Source: CAXSBA01 sp965277105 (lineage in GTDB: Bacteria > Spirochaetota > UBA12135 > COTS27 > CAXSBA01). Taken from it: a DNA stretch of 64,000 bases. Below the pieces are notes generated by a model, which worked only from the letters and a program-made list of their open reading frames with translations, made no database searches and was not told the DNA's origin. The stretch covers positions 558,001 to 622,000 of the forward strand of contig OZ255710.1 of the NCBI GenBank assembly GCA_965277105.1, written 5' to 3'. Positions 41,959 through 49,884 of the stretch are shown here, piece after piece. The position numbers and the translations under genes are program-made. Numbering within the stretch: the first letter of the stretch is position 1; each line of letters starts with the position of its first letter.

Positions 41959-43161
41959 TTATCCTTTAGTAAATTCTACTTTATAAAAATTCTTTTTGCC
42001 AATTTTCATAATAGCGGGATTGCTTAATGGAATTTTTTCGTTATCACTGGTTATTTTTTTTTGATTAATCGTTATCCCTCCGCCCTTAATTATTCTTCTA
42101 ATTTCTCCATTGCTTTTAAATAAGTTGGTTTTTTGGATAAGCTCTAAAATGCTTATTTCACTTTCTTGAATTTGTAAAACTGGTATGTCAGTGGGGATTT
42201 CCCTTTGGGAGAAAACTTTTAAAAATTCCTGTTCGCTGGCTTTCGCTGTTTCTTCATCATAGAATAACTTCACCAACTCTCCGGATAAGAGCATTTTACA
42301 ATCGCGAGGGTTTTTCCCTTCCTCCATTTCTTTTTTATAGGTTGCAATGACTTCTTCTTTTACATTGGTGAGTAACTGGAAATATTTAATAATAAGCGAA
42401 TCGGGTAAAGACATGGTCTTGCCAAAAATATCTTTAGCGCTATCGGTGAAACTAATGTAATTCCCTAAACTTTTAGACATTTTATTTTTTCCATCAAGGC
42501 CTTCTAAAAGAGGGAAAGTAAGGACCACTTGTGCTTCTTGGTTAAATTCTTTTTGGAGATTACGACCAACTAAGAGATTAAAAAGCTGATCACTTCCTCC
42601 TACTTCTATATCGGCTTCCAAAGCTACTGAGTCGTAGCCCTGCACCAACGGGTAGAGGAGTTCGGTTATGGTAATAGGGTTTTTATTTTCGAAACGAAGA
42701 GTAAAGTCATCTCGTTCTAAAAGACGAGCTAAGGTATAGCGAGAGGTTATTTCTAATACTTTGCCAAAAGGCATATTAAGATGCCACTCGCTATTAAATC
42801 GAATGATTGTTTTTTTTTCATCTAGTACTTTAAATATTTGCTTTTTGTAAGTAGTGGCATTTTCTAATACTTGTTCTCGACTAAGGGTTTTACGGGTTTT
42901 GTTTTTTCCCGTAGGGTCTCCAATCATTCCAGTAAAATCACCAATGAGAAAGACAATCGTATGCCCTAAATCTTGCATAGCTCGGAGCTGTTTTAAAACG
43001 ACGTAATGCCCTAAGTGAATATCAGGAGCAGAAGGGTCAGCACCTAGTTTTATCGTTAGTGATTTTTTTTTATTTAGTTTGTTGATTAGATCTTCTTGAT
43101 TAATAAAATGAGTGCAGTTTTTTTTAATTAATTTTAAAAGAGTATTATGCTTTTCTTCCAT
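41959..43161 (-). CDS. tyrS: Tyrosyl-tRNA synthetase
   Basis: This class I synthetase charges tRNA-Tyr. With the ATG at 43161 it has 400 residues. The HIGH-type motif reads HLGH in ADPSAPDIHLGHYVVLKQL, and the second motif is KMSKSLGNY. A C-terminal S4 RNA-binding domain is seen in EIRRIIKGGGITIN. The HLGHYVVLKQL and IGDPTGK context matches the TyrZ subgroup better than the E. coli TyrS subgroup. The frame can be extended to a TTG at 43239 inside cutA, but that gives an unrelated 26-residue extension. I prefer the ATG, which has GGAG 14 bases upstream, a rather long spacing. Confidence 0.95.
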   Translation of the reverse strand: MEEKHNTLLKLIKKNCTHFINQEDLINKLNKKKSLTIKLGADPSAPDIHLGHYVVLKQLRAMQDLGHTIVFLIGDFTGMIGDPTGKNKTRKTLSREQVLENATTYKKQIFKVLDEKKTIIRFNSEWHLNMPFGKVLEITSRYTLARLLERDDFTLRFENKNPITITELLYPLVQGYDSVALEADIEVGGSDQLFNLLVGRNLQKEFNQEAQVVLTFPLLEGLDGKNKMSKSLGNYISFTDSAKDIFGKTMSLPDSLIIKYFQLLTNVKEEVIATYKKEMEEGKNPRDCKMLLSGELVKLFYDEETAKASEQEFLKVFSQREIPTDIPVLQIQESEISILELIQKTNLFKSNGEIRRIIKGGGITINQKKITSDNEKIPLSNPAIMKIGKKNFYKVEFTKG

Positions 43162-43205
43162 TAAATTAAATGATTCTCCACTTGTTTTAATACTTAATAT
43201 TTTTC

Positions 43206-43529
43206 TTATTTTTTGCGTTGAGTATTTTCTAAAATCCAATCACGAAATAAAGGGTAACTATTTTCTAAATTGTAACTAACAATGCAGGGGCACTCATAGG
43301 GGTGAAATTTTTTGATAGTATTTTCCAATTCCCCATACCGATCTTTAGTGGTTTTAAAAAGTACTGCGATTTCTTTTTCTTTGTTAGTTCTTTTCTTCCA
43401 TTTAAAGTAAGAGACAATATGGGGAATTAAATTAGCACAAGCTATTTGGTTTTTATTAAGCCCTTCGCGGATAACGTTTTCTGCACTTTCTTGATTAGGG
43501 AAGGTGGCGTAAACCGTTATTACTTCCAC
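43206..43529 (-). CDS. cutA: CutA1-type protein
   Basis: The product has 107 residues, the usual length. The CutA1 trimer family is recognisable: V-I-T-V-Y-A-T-F-P-N-Q-E-S-A at the start (normally TTxPDxExA), CANLIPHIVSYFKWKKRTNKEKE in the middle and HPYECPCIVSY near the end. CutA1 was named for copper tolerance in E. coli, but its role is unsettled; it resembles PII signalling proteins in fold. The start is GTG, sharing its G with the ahcY stop (TAGTG), so translation is coupled to ahcY. Confidence 0.9.
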   Translation of the reverse strand: MEVITVYATFPNQESAENVIREGLNKNQIACANLIPHIVSYFKWKKRTNKEKEIAVLFKTTKDRYGELENTIKKFHPYECPCIVSYNLENSYPLFRDWILENTQRKK

Positions 43530-44860
43530 TAATAACGGTAATCATCTTTTTTAAAAGGACCGTTTACATTAACGTCAATGTACTGGGCTTGCTCCCTGGT
43601 TAATTTTTCTAACTTAGCTCCCAGTTTATCCAAGTGAAGCATAGCCACTTTTTCATCAAGGTGTTTAGGCAGGGTGTAAAGCTTGTTGGTGTATTTTTTA
43701 TTATTTTGCCATAGGTCTATTTGCGCTAATACTTGATTAGTAAAAGAGTTAGACATAACAAAAGAAGGGTGCCCTGTTGCACAAGCTAAATTAACTAACC
43801 TACCTTCAGCTAATAAAATAATTTCTCTATCATTAATAGTATATTTATCTACTTGGGGTTTAATATTTTTTTTAGTATTCCCATAATTGTTTTCCAACCA
43901 ATTCATATCTATTTCATTGTCAAAATGTCCAATGTTACAAACAATGGTTTTATCTTTCATCTTCTTAAAATGCTTCTCGGTTACTATGTCCTTGTTCCCC
44001 GTGGCGGTTACTACGATATTTACTCGCGGGATAGCCTCATCCATAGTGGTAACTTCATATCCATCCATAAGGGCTTGGAGAGCGCAAATAGGGTCTATTT
44101 CACTAACAATAACTCTAGCTCCTGCTTTTTGGAGTGATTCTGCTGATCCTTTCCCCACATCTCCATAGCCAGCTACTACGGCTACTTTTCCGGCTAACAT
44201 AACATCAGTGGCCCTTCTAATAGAATCAACTAATGATTCTCGGCACCCATATTTATTATCGAATTTGGATTTCGTTACAGAGTCGTTAACGTTAATAGCT
44301 GGTATAGGTAAGGTGTTATTTTTTTCTCTTTCATAGAGTCGCAAAACTCCTGTGGTGGTTTCTTCTGAGATGCCTTTAATGTTGGTAGCTAACTCGGGGT
44401 AATTATCCAAAACCATATTGGTAAGGTCACCGCCATCATCCAAAATCATATTGAGGGGTTCATTATCTTTAAAAAAAAGGGTTTGTTTGATGCACCAATC
44501 AAACTCTTCTTCGTTCATTCCTTTCCAAGCAAAAATAGGGATGCCTTTTTTAGCTAAAGCAGCAGCAGCGTGATCTTGAGTAGAAAAAATATTGCAGGAA
44601 GACCATCTTATTTCAGCCCCTAAATCAATTAACGTTTCAATAAGGACAGCAGTTTGAATCGTCATATGCAAGCACCCGGCTATCCTAGCTCCTTTTAGTG
44701 GTTTTTGCTGCGAGTATTCTTTTCGTAAGTTCATTAACCCGGGCATTTCAGCTTCAGCGAGCTTTATTTCTAACTCTCCCCATTCAGCTAAACTTAAATC
44801 TTTAACTTTAAAGTCGTTTCCTGTAATTTGATTATTATTTTTTTCTAAAGTTTTTTCCAT
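43529..44860 (-). CDS. ahcY: Adenosylhomocysteinase (SAH hydrolase)
   Basis: The enzyme reversibly splits S-adenosylhomocysteine into adenosine and homocysteine, relieving product inhibition of methyltransferases. The 443 residues show GARIAGCLHMTIQTAVLIETL, SSCNIFSTQDHAAAALA, the NAD-binding VAGYGDVGKGSAESLQKAGARVIVSEIDPI, and GHFDNEIDM with the C-terminal KPQVDKYT and the tail K-x-D-x-Y-R-Y that reaches the neighbouring subunit's NAD site. It starts 21 bases after metK with an AAGGAT site. Having both metK and ahcY in one run means this cell uses the one-step hydrolase route, not necessarily the Pfs/LuxS route. Confidence 0.97.
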   Translation of the reverse strand: MEKTLEKNNNQITGNDFKVKDLSLAEWGELEIKLAEAEMPGLMNLRKEYSQQKPLKGARIAGCLHMTIQTAVLIETLIDLGAEIRWSSCNIFSTQDHAAAALAKKGIPIFAWKGMNEEEFDWCIKQTLFFKDNEPLNMILDDGGDLTNMVLDNYPELATNIKGISEETTTGVLRLYEREKNNTLPIPAINVNDSVTKSKFDNKYGCRESLVDSIRRATDVMLAGKVAVVAGYGDVGKGSAESLQKAGARVIVSEIDPICALQALMDGYEVTTMDEAIPRVNIVVTATGNKDIVTEKHFKKMKDKTIVCNIGHFDNEIDMNWLENNYGNTKKNIKPQVDKYTINDREIILLAEGRLVNLACATGHPSFVMSNSFTNQVLAQIDLWQNNKKYTNKLYTLPKHLDEKVAMLHLDKLGAKLEKLTREQAQYIDVNVNGPFKKDDYRY

Positions 44861-44881
44861 TTTTTTTATCCTTGTAATTTT

Positions 44882-46063
44882 TTATAAATTAAAATAGCTT
44901 TTTAAAAATTCTGCTTTATCGGTTTTTTCCCAAGGGAAATTAGCATTCCCAAAGTGCCCATATTTCGCGGTGTCTTCGTATTTCCAATCGTGATTTTCTT
45001 TTAGTTTGAGATTAGCAACAATTTTCCCCGGACGAAAATCAAAAATCTCTTCCTCGTTAAGCATTTTTTCTATTTTTTCTTCGACCACTTGAGCAGTGTT
45101 GTAGGTCTCAATATTAATGCTAATAGGCTCAGCAACTCCGATCGCATAGGAAACCTGGATTTCACATTTATCGGCTAATCCTGCGGCTACGATATTTTTA
45201 CTCACATACCTAGCATAATAGGCCGCGGATCTATCTACTTTGGAAGGGTCTTTCCCAGAAAAAGCTCCTCCTCCATGACTGCCCACACCACCATAAGTAT
45301 CGACAATAATTTTTCTCCCCGTTAGCCCCGCATCACCATGAGGGCCACCTATGACAAATTTACCGGTGGGGTTAATGAAGAATTGAGTTTTTTCATTTAG
45401 TAGTTTCGTCGGGTTAAAAAAGATTTCACATTCTTTTTGAAGTTCTCTTCGAATATCTTCTATTGCTATTTCATCTGTTTGGTGGGAGAGAACAATGGAG
45501 CGAATACTTTCGGGTTTTCCTCTTTGGTAGTTGATTGAGATTTGCGCTTTCGCATCGGGGCGTAAGTAAGGGATTTTCTTTTCTTTTCTTAGTTTGGCAA
45601 AGTAGCGCAGTAAATTATGGCTATAAGCAATAGGAGCTGGGATAAACTCGGGAGTTTCTCTAGTAGCATAGCCAAACATCATTCCTTGGTCGCCGGCTCC
45701 TTGCTTTTCTTCTTCTGTTGAATCCACCCCTTGAGCTATCTCGCTGGATTGCTCATGCAAAAGGTTTTGGTATTTAAAAGTATCGAAAGAAAAAAAGTAT
45801 TCCTTTCTAGTGTAACCAATATTTTCTACTACTTTTCTAGCGATGGCTTCGGGGTTAATCTCGTTCCACTTACTGCATCTAATTTCTCCAAAGTTTAGAA
45901 CAAAATCAGTAGTAGTCGCTGTTTCGCAAGCAACCCTAGAGTTTTTGTCTTTTAAAAGGCAAGCATCTAAAACGGCATCAGAGATTTGATCGCAAATTTT
46001 ATCGGGATGACCTTCGGAAACTGATTCGGAAGTAAAAACATGTTCTTTAGTAATTTTACTCAT
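44882..46063 (-). CDS. metK: S-adenosylmethionine synthetase
   Basis: The enzyme makes SAM from methionine and ATP. The 393 residues contain TSESVSEGHPDKICDQISDAVLD at the start, the hexapeptide GAGDQG with MMFGYATRETPEF, and the P-loop-like GGGAFSGKDPSKVDRSAAYYARY. All are standard for bacterial MetK. It heads a minus-strand run with ahcY, cutA, tyrS, pepA and the TrpD2-like gene. The 197-base gap to divergent lutA contains no sequence resembling a SAM riboswitch. A TATAGT/TATAAA stretch just upstream (about 46068-46081) may be its -10. Confidence 0.97.
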   Translation of the reverse strand: MSKITKEHVFTSESVSEGHPDKICDQISDAVLDACLLKDKNSRVACETATTTDFVLNFGEIRCSKWNEINPEAIARKVVENIGYTRKEYFFSFDTFKYQNLLHEQSSEIAQGVDSTEEEKQGAGDQGMMFGYATRETPEFIPAPIAYSHNLLRYFAKLRKEKKIPYLRPDAKAQISINYQRGKPESIRSIVLSHQTDEIAIEDIRRELQKECEIFFNPTKLLNEKTQFFINPTGKFVIGGPHGDAGLTGRKIIVDTYGGVGSHGGGAFSGKDPSKVDRSAAYYARYVSKNIVAAGLADKCEIQVSYAIGVAEPISINIETYNTAQVVEEKIEKMLNEEEIFDFRPGKIVANLKLKENHDWKYEDTAKYGHFGNANFPWEKTDKAEFLKSYFNL

Positions 46064-46260
46064 AACTATTTTATACTATAAAAAATTAATCAATTTAATT
46101 TGATGATGTAGGTGGTGTTTATATTTTTAAAATTCTCAAGGATATAATGATATGATACTATTATATTATGATAAAATATTTTTTTAATCTTTTATTTTAG
46201 TAAATAGTGTAGCTTTTATGAAAAGTTAGTAAATAATAGTACAGTAGAAAAAAATTATAA

Positions 46261-47019
46261 TTGAAATCTAAGCAAAAAAAAGATGTAAAAATTGGTTTAT
46301 TTCTTCCTTGTTATGTCAATTGTTTTTATCCGGAAATAGGAATTAAAACCTATAAGTTTTTAAAGGAAATGGGTTATAAAGTTGATTTCCCATTAGAGCA
46401 AACCTGCTGTGGTCAGCCATTAGCTAATGCAGGCTATAATGATGACAACGCTGAGCTTTATCAAAAGTTTTTTAAAGAATTTAAAAGTTACGATTACATT
46501 GTAATCCCTTCGGCTAGTTGCACTTATCATCTCAAAAAATATTTTTTTCTTACTGATGACCAAAACAAAAATGCTTTCTTAGAAAAAATTTATGAGCTAA
46601 CTGATTTTTTAGTAAAAGTTCACGGCTTAAATAAATTACCTATAAAAAACATCTCACCAACTAAAATTGGTATTCATCAAGGTTGCCATTCCCTTAGAGG
46701 TTTACAGCAAGCTAATTCGTCGGAAAATATCCATAGTAAAAAGTTTTCTAATCTTATTTTTCTTTTGGAGAGGACTAAAGGAGCAAAGCTATTTTTACCA
46801 GAAAGACAGGACGAGTGCTGTGGTTTTGGTGGGTTTTTTTCAGTCGATGAAGCAGCTGTTTCTTACGCTATGGGGAATCGAAAAATTATTGAACATCAAA
46901 AAAATGTAGTAGAGATTATTTGTAGTAATGATGTGAGTTGCCTTATGCATTTAGCAGGCATTATTAAAAGAAAAAAACTCCCTTTAATCACCAAACACAT
47001 TATCGAGGTTATTGCTTGA
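46261..47019 (+). CDS. lutA: L-lactate utilisation protein LutA (CCG-domain iron-sulfur protein)
   Basis: LutA, LutB and LutC together oxidise L-lactate to pyruvate at the membrane. This 252-residue member has two cysteine-rich CCG domains: TCCGQPLANAGY (near residue 55) and ECCGFGGFFSVDE (near 184). The opening reads LFLPCYVNCFYPEIG, like GlcF/LutA proteins. The start is TTG at 46261, since no ATG precedes the conserved N-terminus. It is divergent from metK. Its last codon overlaps lutB in a TTGA junction. Confidence 0.92.
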   Translation: MKSKQKKDVKIGLFLPCYVNCFYPEIGIKTYKFLKEMGYKVDFPLEQTCCGQPLANAGYNDDNAELYQKFFKEFKSYDYIVIPSASCTYHLKKYFFLTDDQNKNAFLEKIYELTDFLVKVHGLNKLPIKNISPTKIGIHQGCHSLRGLQQANSSENIHSKKFSNLIFLLERTKGAKLFLPERQDECCGFGGFFSVDEAAVSYAMGNRKIIEHQKNVVEIICSNDVSCLMHLAGIIKRKKLPLITKHIIEVIA

Positions 47020-48383
47020 CCAAGCATTCTTCTCTAGCTAGTAATTTTCAAAAGCAAATCAAGCAGGCTAGTTGGCATGACAAAACCTTATGGAAAGTAA
47101 GGAAGTTAAGGGATAACGTGGCTAGTGAAGTAGAGGATTTTGAAGCCTTACGAGAAGCTGCCTCTAAGATTAAAACTTACACTCTTGCTCATTTAAGCGA
47201 GCACCTCGAAACCTTTGAAAAAAATGCCAAGAAAAATAACGTAGTTGTTCACTGGGCTAAAGATGCTAACGAGCATAACCAAATTATTTATGAACTTTTA
47301 AAGGAAAAAAAAATAACGGAAGTAATCAAAAGCAAATCCATGCTTACCGAGGAGTGTGGGCTGAACCCTTATCTTAAAAGTAGGAATATTGAAGTTATTG
47401 ATAGCGACTTAGGGGAGCTTATCGTCCAGTTAAGAAAAGAGCCACCTAGCCACATCGTTATGCCGGCCATTCATTTAAACCGCCAGCAAGTAGGTGATAT
47501 TTTTTTAGAAAAAAAACTTATAAAAAAGTATTCGAATGATCCGACTTTTCTAACCGGTAAAGCTAGGGAATATTTAAGAGAAAAGTTCCTTAATATTCGA
47601 GCTGGCATTACTGGGGTCAATTTTGGTATAGCTGAAACGGGTGGGGTGGTGGTGGTAACGAATGAAGGAAATGCTGATCTTGGTGTGAACTTAGCGGATG
47701 TGCATATTCATTCTATGGGGATAGAAAAAATTATACCGCACTTTGCTGATTTAGGAGTGTTTATTCGCTTGTTGGCTAGAAGTGCTACTGGTCAGCCCAT
47801 TAGCGTTTATACTTCCCATTATTGTCGTCCTACTAAGGTTGCCAAAGAAATGCATATTGTTATTGTCGATAATGGCCGAAGTAAGCGGCTAGCTAGTGAA
47901 AAATTTTACCAAGGATTAAAATGCATTCGTTGCGGGGCTTGTATGAATACTTGCCCAGTTTACCGTAGTAGTGGGGGGTATAGTTATCATTATCCTATCC
48001 CAGGACCGATTGGTTCGGTAATAGCTCCTTTTGCTGATTTAAAAAAAAATCGCGACCTTCCCTTTGCTTCTTCGCTTTGTGGCTCTTGCACATATGTTTG
48101 CCCGGTAAAAATAAACTTACACGAGCAGCTTTTCGATTGGCGACAAGAAATAGCAAAAAGTTCTCATCGCATTGTATCGAAAAAGATTGCTGCTTTTTTT
48201 CTGAAAAAATTTTTAACTAATGGCAAACTAACCGATTGGGGTTTTTCTTTTCTACGATTTTTTTTGAAAATTACTCCTGCTTTTATTTTGCAAAAAAATG
48301 GTTGGGGAAAGTACCGCGAATTTCCAGCTGTCCCTCAAGAAACTTTTAAAACGTGGTATAAAAAGAATCAAGAAAATGAGTAG
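47016..48383 (+). CDS. lutB: L-lactate utilisation iron-sulfur protein LutB
   Basis: The product has 455 residues. The N-terminal LUD-type domain shows ITGVNFGIAETGGVVVVTNEGN, and the C-terminal part has two 4Fe-4S clusters: CIRCGACMNTCPVY followed by the HYPIPGPIGSVIAP stretch, and CGSCTYVCPVKINLHEQL. This is the full LutB arrangement. The TTG start overlaps the lutA stop by four bases, and the end overlaps lutC by eight, so all three are translated together. Electrons probably enter the quinone pool or a cytochrome chain. Confidence 0.94.
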   Translation: MTKHSSLASNFQKQIKQASWHDKTLWKVRKLRDNVASEVEDFEALREAASKIKTYTLAHLSEHLETFEKNAKKNNVVVHWAKDANEHNQIIYELLKEKKITEVIKSKSMLTEECGLNPYLKSRNIEVIDSDLGELIVQLRKEPPSHIVMPAIHLNRQQVGDIFLEKKLIKKYSNDPTFLTGKAREYLREKFLNIRAGITGVNFGIAETGGVVVVTNEGNADLGVNLADVHIHSMGIEKIIPHFADLGVFIRLLARSATGQPISVYTSHYCRPTKVAKEMHIVIVDNGRSKRLASEKFYQGLKCIRCGACMNTCPVYRSSGGYSYHYPIPGPIGSVIAPFADLKKNRDLPFASSLCGSCTYVCPVKINLHEQLFDWRQEIAKSSHRIVSKKIAAFFLKKFLTNGKLTDWGFSFLRFFLKITPAFILQKNGWGKYREFPAVPQETFKTWYKKNQENE

Positions 48384-48984
48384 TCGAGAAGTTATTTTAA
48401 ACTCTATTAAGAAAAATCAAAAGCAAATTGCTGCATTAAGTATTTCTAAAAAATCAACTTTTTCAGAAATTAAAAAGAAGTTTTATCCTTCATCTAAAAA
48501 ACCTAGCCTAAAAATTTTCTTAAAAAATTTAACTCGAACCTATATTCAAGTAGAAGAAATTAAAACTTTCAAAAATCTAATAAAAACTTTGGCCAAGTTT
48601 AAAATTGATCAAGGAAAAATAATCAATCAAAGCAAGCAGATAAAATCTATTTTTAAATTAAAATCAATTACCAACAAAAAAGAAATTGCTCATATAAAAT
48701 GGGGAGTTGTTGATGGAGAATTAGGAGTCGAAGAAAATGGAGCAATTTGGGTTGATTTAGAAAAACTAAATCATCCAGCTTTTCCTTTTTTAGTAGAGAA
48801 TTTGATTATTATTTTAGATAAAAAAAAACTAGTAAAAAACATGCATCAAGCATACTCGCACCCTAAAGTAAAAAAAATCGGTAATGGCGTTTTTATTGCC
48901 GGCCCTTCTAAAACAGGGGATATTGAGCATAATTTAGTCATAGGGGCCCATGGCCCTAAAAGTTTGCTAGTGGTGATAAAATAA
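48376..48984 (+). CDS. lutC: L-lactate utilisation protein LutC
   Basis: The product has 202 residues from the ATG at 48376, which lies eight bases inside the lutB end. A longer frame starting at 48298 would merely read the lutB 3' end out of frame. Family landmarks are the GVVDGELGVEENGAIWVDL strand-turn, FLVENLIIILDK and FIAGPSKTGDIE near the C-terminus, matching the LUD domain of LutC/YkgG. With LutA and LutB it lets the cell grow on L-lactate. The N-terminal 70 residues are unusually Lys-rich. Confidence 0.92.
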   Translation: MSSREVILNSIKKNQKQIAALSISKKSTFSEIKKKFYPSSKKPSLKIFLKNLTRTYIQVEEIKTFKNLIKTLAKFKIDQGKIINQSKQIKSIFKLKSITNKKEIAHIKWGVVDGELGVEENGAIWVDLEKLNHPAFPFLVENLIIILDKKKLVKNMHQAYSHPKVKKIGNGVFIAGPSKTGDIEHNLVIGAHGPKSLLVVIK

Positions 48985-49008
48985 TAACCACAGAGTAACA
49001 GGTTAAAT

Positions 49009-49884
49009 TTATATAGTTATTTTTTTTAAGAATAGTTTTTTGGTTTTAGTGAATTTGTCTAAAGAAAATTTGCTAGGCAATTCATGATTAAGAACGGATT
49101 TATAAAGCTGGTTGATTTTTTTTTGTAAATTATTTTTTAACTCTAAAGTTATTTCTGGGGAAATCTTTTCTTTTTTTTCTTTTATCATTTGATTAAAAAG
49201 TAGCAAGTGATTTTTTTTAAGATAAAAGTGCATAGAAGTTAGTTTAGAAAAAAACCACTTTTTTTCTAAAAATAATAACTCTTCGTGATAGGAATAAAGA
49301 GAATTTAGATTATTGATTAATTGATTTATTTTTTTTATCTCTTCGTTGTTTAATTTTTCTTTTTCTAAAAAAACCATTAAAGAGATCGGAAAAGTCAACC
49401 AATTTTTTTTTAGTAAAGAGTTTAGATGTTTTTCACTGAGATTTTTTTGCGGGGTTTTAAAAGAAACATTAGTATTCAAATAAAACTGAGCATTAATAAT
49501 TTCTTTTGCTTTAAGAAAAAAAAAATCTTTAATCAACTCGTTTTTTATTTTATTGATGTAATAAATACTTTCAATTATAAGTAAATCTCCATATAAAATA
49601 TTGAGCTTGTTTTTATGTAGCTTTTTATCGTCGAGAGTTGTGGTTTCGATTAGCTCATCATGCATTAGTAAGGATAAATAATTAAAGCCAATAGCTTTTT
49701 TAAGATAAGAAAATTCTCCAGAGCTACAAGGCAACCTGTTTTTAAAAGCATCAATAATTTTATAAATAAAATCAAGGGTATTGCTTTTGTTGAAAAAAGC
49801 AACAATTTTTTTGAAAATAGTGGGGTTAATCCTTTTGTTATGCAGTAAATGATTAATCTCTTCTTTTGATAAATCTAAGGCCAT
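49009..49884 (-). CDS. Degenerate polyprenyl-synthase-like helical protein
   Basis: The product has 291 residues, is all-helical by composition and not certain in family. The stretch GFNYLSLLMHDELIETTTLDD followed by KNKLNILYGDLLIIESIYYI mirrors the core of trans-prenyl diphosphate synthases (L-L-H-D-D-I-I-D, then N-K-x-A-I-L-x-G-D-x-L-x-A). However, the first Asp-rich motif reads HDELIE in place of DDxxD, and no second DDxxD is seen. It may be a non-catalytic partner subunit like the small component of heterodimeric heptaprenyl synthases, or a diverged relative. It starts directly at the gyrA stop codon with no gap, so it is translationally linked to gyrA. Very rich in Lys and Leu. Confidence 0.5.
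   Translation of the reverse strand: MALDLSKEEINHLLHNKRINPTIFKKIVAFFNKSNTLDFIYKIIDAFKNRLPCSSGEFSYLKKAIGFNYLSLLMHDELIETTTLDDKKLHKNKLNILYGDLLIIESIYYINKIKNELIKDFFFLKAKEIINAQFYLNTNVSFKTPQKNLSEKHLNSLLKKNWLTFPISLMVFLEKEKLNNEEIKKINQLINNLNSLYSYHEELLFLEKKWFFSKLTSMHFYLKKNHLLLFNQMIKEKKEKISPEITLELKNNLQKKINQLYKSVLNHELPSKFSLDKFTKTKKLFLKKITI

Noticed and set aside
43162..43239. 26-residue N-terminal extension of TyrS from a TTG
   Set aside because: It lies partly inside cutA, does not resemble TyrS proteins, and an ATG at 43161 fits the family N-terminus.
46064..46260. SAM riboswitch upstream of metK
   Set aside because: No SAM-I, SAM-II or related core sequence was seen in the 197-base gap.
48298..48375. 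Longer LutC start at 48298
   Set aside because: The extra residues are the lutB 3' end read out of frame. The ATG at 48376 gives the normal LutC N-terminus and an 8-base overlap.
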